Source of the DNA: Candidatus Avimicrobium faecavium
Lineage (GTDB): Bacteria > Bacillota > Clostridia > Oscillospirales > Ruminococcaceae
DNA: 15,037 nt
Assembly (NCBI GenBank): GCA_904419105.1
Contig: CAJFQR010000025.1
Location: 1 to 15,037, forward strand
Direction of reading: 5' to 3'
Shown piece after piece: positions 14,588-15,037 of this stretch. The notes below the pieces were generated by a model. It saw only the letters and a list, made by a program, of their open reading frames with translations. It searched no databases and was not told the DNA's origin. Position 1 is the first letter of the stretch. The number at the start of each line of letters is the position of its first letter. The translations under genes were made by a program, and so were the position numbers.

Positions 14588-15037
14588 TCAGCGGCCGCGG
14601 CGGGCTCCACCGCGGCTGCCGCTGCTGCGGGAACCATTTCTGCCGCGGGGACCGCTGCCGCCGCGGGGGGCTGGGCGCCTCTCCGGGCGGGGCTTGCGCA
14701 CGGTGCCAGCGGGGATAAAATCCACATTGCCGGCGGAGACATCACAGGCCACCACCTGCACCTTCATCGGGTCGCCGACGGTGTAGGTGCGGCCGGTGGC
14801 GGCGTTCTGCAGAATGACGCGGGAGTCGGTGCTGTACTCGCCTTCGGGCATATCGTCCATACGGATCAGGCCCTCAACGGTGTTGGGCAGCTCCACATAG
14901 ACGCCGTGGGGGGCGATGGAGGAGATGATGCCGTCCAGCTCCTCGCCGAGGAACTGCTTCATATACTCGGCCTTGTAGCAATCCTCGCAGTCCCGCTCGA
15001 TGCCCATGGCGCGGATCTCCTGCTGGCTGGTCCTGTC
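14588..15037 (-). CDS. rnr: Ribonuclease R, C-terminal part (cut by the window edge)
   Basis: Only the last 149 residues are in the window; the catalytic RNB domain is beyond base 15037, and the frame is open to the edge. Visible are the end of the RNB region (CYKAEYMKQFLGEE, about 20-33), the S1 RNA-binding domain (ELDGIISSIAPHGVYVEL through VQVVACDV, about 33-110), and a tail of about 40 residues rich in Arg, Gly, Ser and Pro (RGGSGPRGRNGSRSSGSRGG). RNase R is a 3'-5' exoribonuclease that degrades structured RNA. The basic tail probably adds RNA affinity. A similar S1 protein could be confused with it, but KAEYM before the S1 domain is typical of RNase R. It leads the rnr-arsC-like-racemase run. 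Confidence 0.9.
   Translation of the reverse strand, partial: DRTSQQEIRAMGIERDCEDCYKAEYMKQFLGEELDGIISSIAPHGVYVELPNTVEGLIRMDDMPEGEYSTDSRVILQNAATGRTYTVGDPMKVQVVACDVSAGNVDFIPAGTVRKPRPERRPAPRGGSGPRGRNGSRSSGSRGGARRGR

Noticed and set aside
1..15037. Defence island, prophage, integrated element, CRISPR array or biosynthetic cluster
   Set aside because: All fourteen genes fall in, or tentatively resemble, known families, mostly housekeeping, with uniform strand and similar codon use. I saw no repeats with spacers, transposase, integrase or tRNA-linked boundary.

Overview
The window looks like a chromosomal housekeeping region of a high-GC Clostridia member, most likely Oscillospiraceae/Ruminococcaceae-like. 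That assignment is inference from the gene families: a bifunctional Rel, HemZ, CdaA-CdaR, a COG2509 FAD dehydrogenase, a DUF3343-like small protein and IspD/IspF. It also rests on the strong avoidance of TTA, CTA and TCA codons. All fourteen recognised genes lie on the minus strand, so transcription runs from high to low coordinates. I saw no tRNA, rRNA, CRISPR array, insertion sequence, prophage or attachment site, and no gene-free stretch over 300 bases. The longest gaps are about 216 bp (7684-7899) and 163 bp (11720-11882), and both are filled by terminators and promoters.

In order of transcription, the right end holds the 3' end of RNase R (cut by the window edge), then an ArsC/Spx-type thioredoxin-fold protein and an aspartate/glutamate racemase family protein. 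A hairpin terminator follows and runs directly into an extended -10 promoter for ispD-ispF (the MEP isoprenoid pathway, ATGA-coupled). Next comes a 69-residue DUF3343-like gene with a clear terminator. A second promoter then drives cdaA-cdaR (c-di-AMP synthesis and its membrane regulator). A terminator separates cdaR from a COG2509 FAD-dependent dehydrogenase that has no obvious promoter of its own and that ends at a perfect 10-bp hairpin terminator. A third promoter starts a compact run: PAP2-like membrane protein, recJ, rel, dtd, an MBL-fold hydrolase and hemZ, which leaves the window at base 1.

The cluster places two nucleotide second-messenger systems (c-di-AMP via CdaA/CdaR and (p)ppGpp via Rel) next to DNA repair (RecJ), translation quality control (Dtd), aldehyde detoxification-type hydrolysis (MBL), RNA decay (RNase R) and isoprenoid precursor synthesis. 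I find no convincing novel defence or mobile system. The points that merit a second look are the PAP2-family protein whose catalytic motifs are visibly eroded, the terminator placed just ahead of the FAD dehydrogenase ribosome binding site, and the shared extended -10 promoter design at three operon starts.
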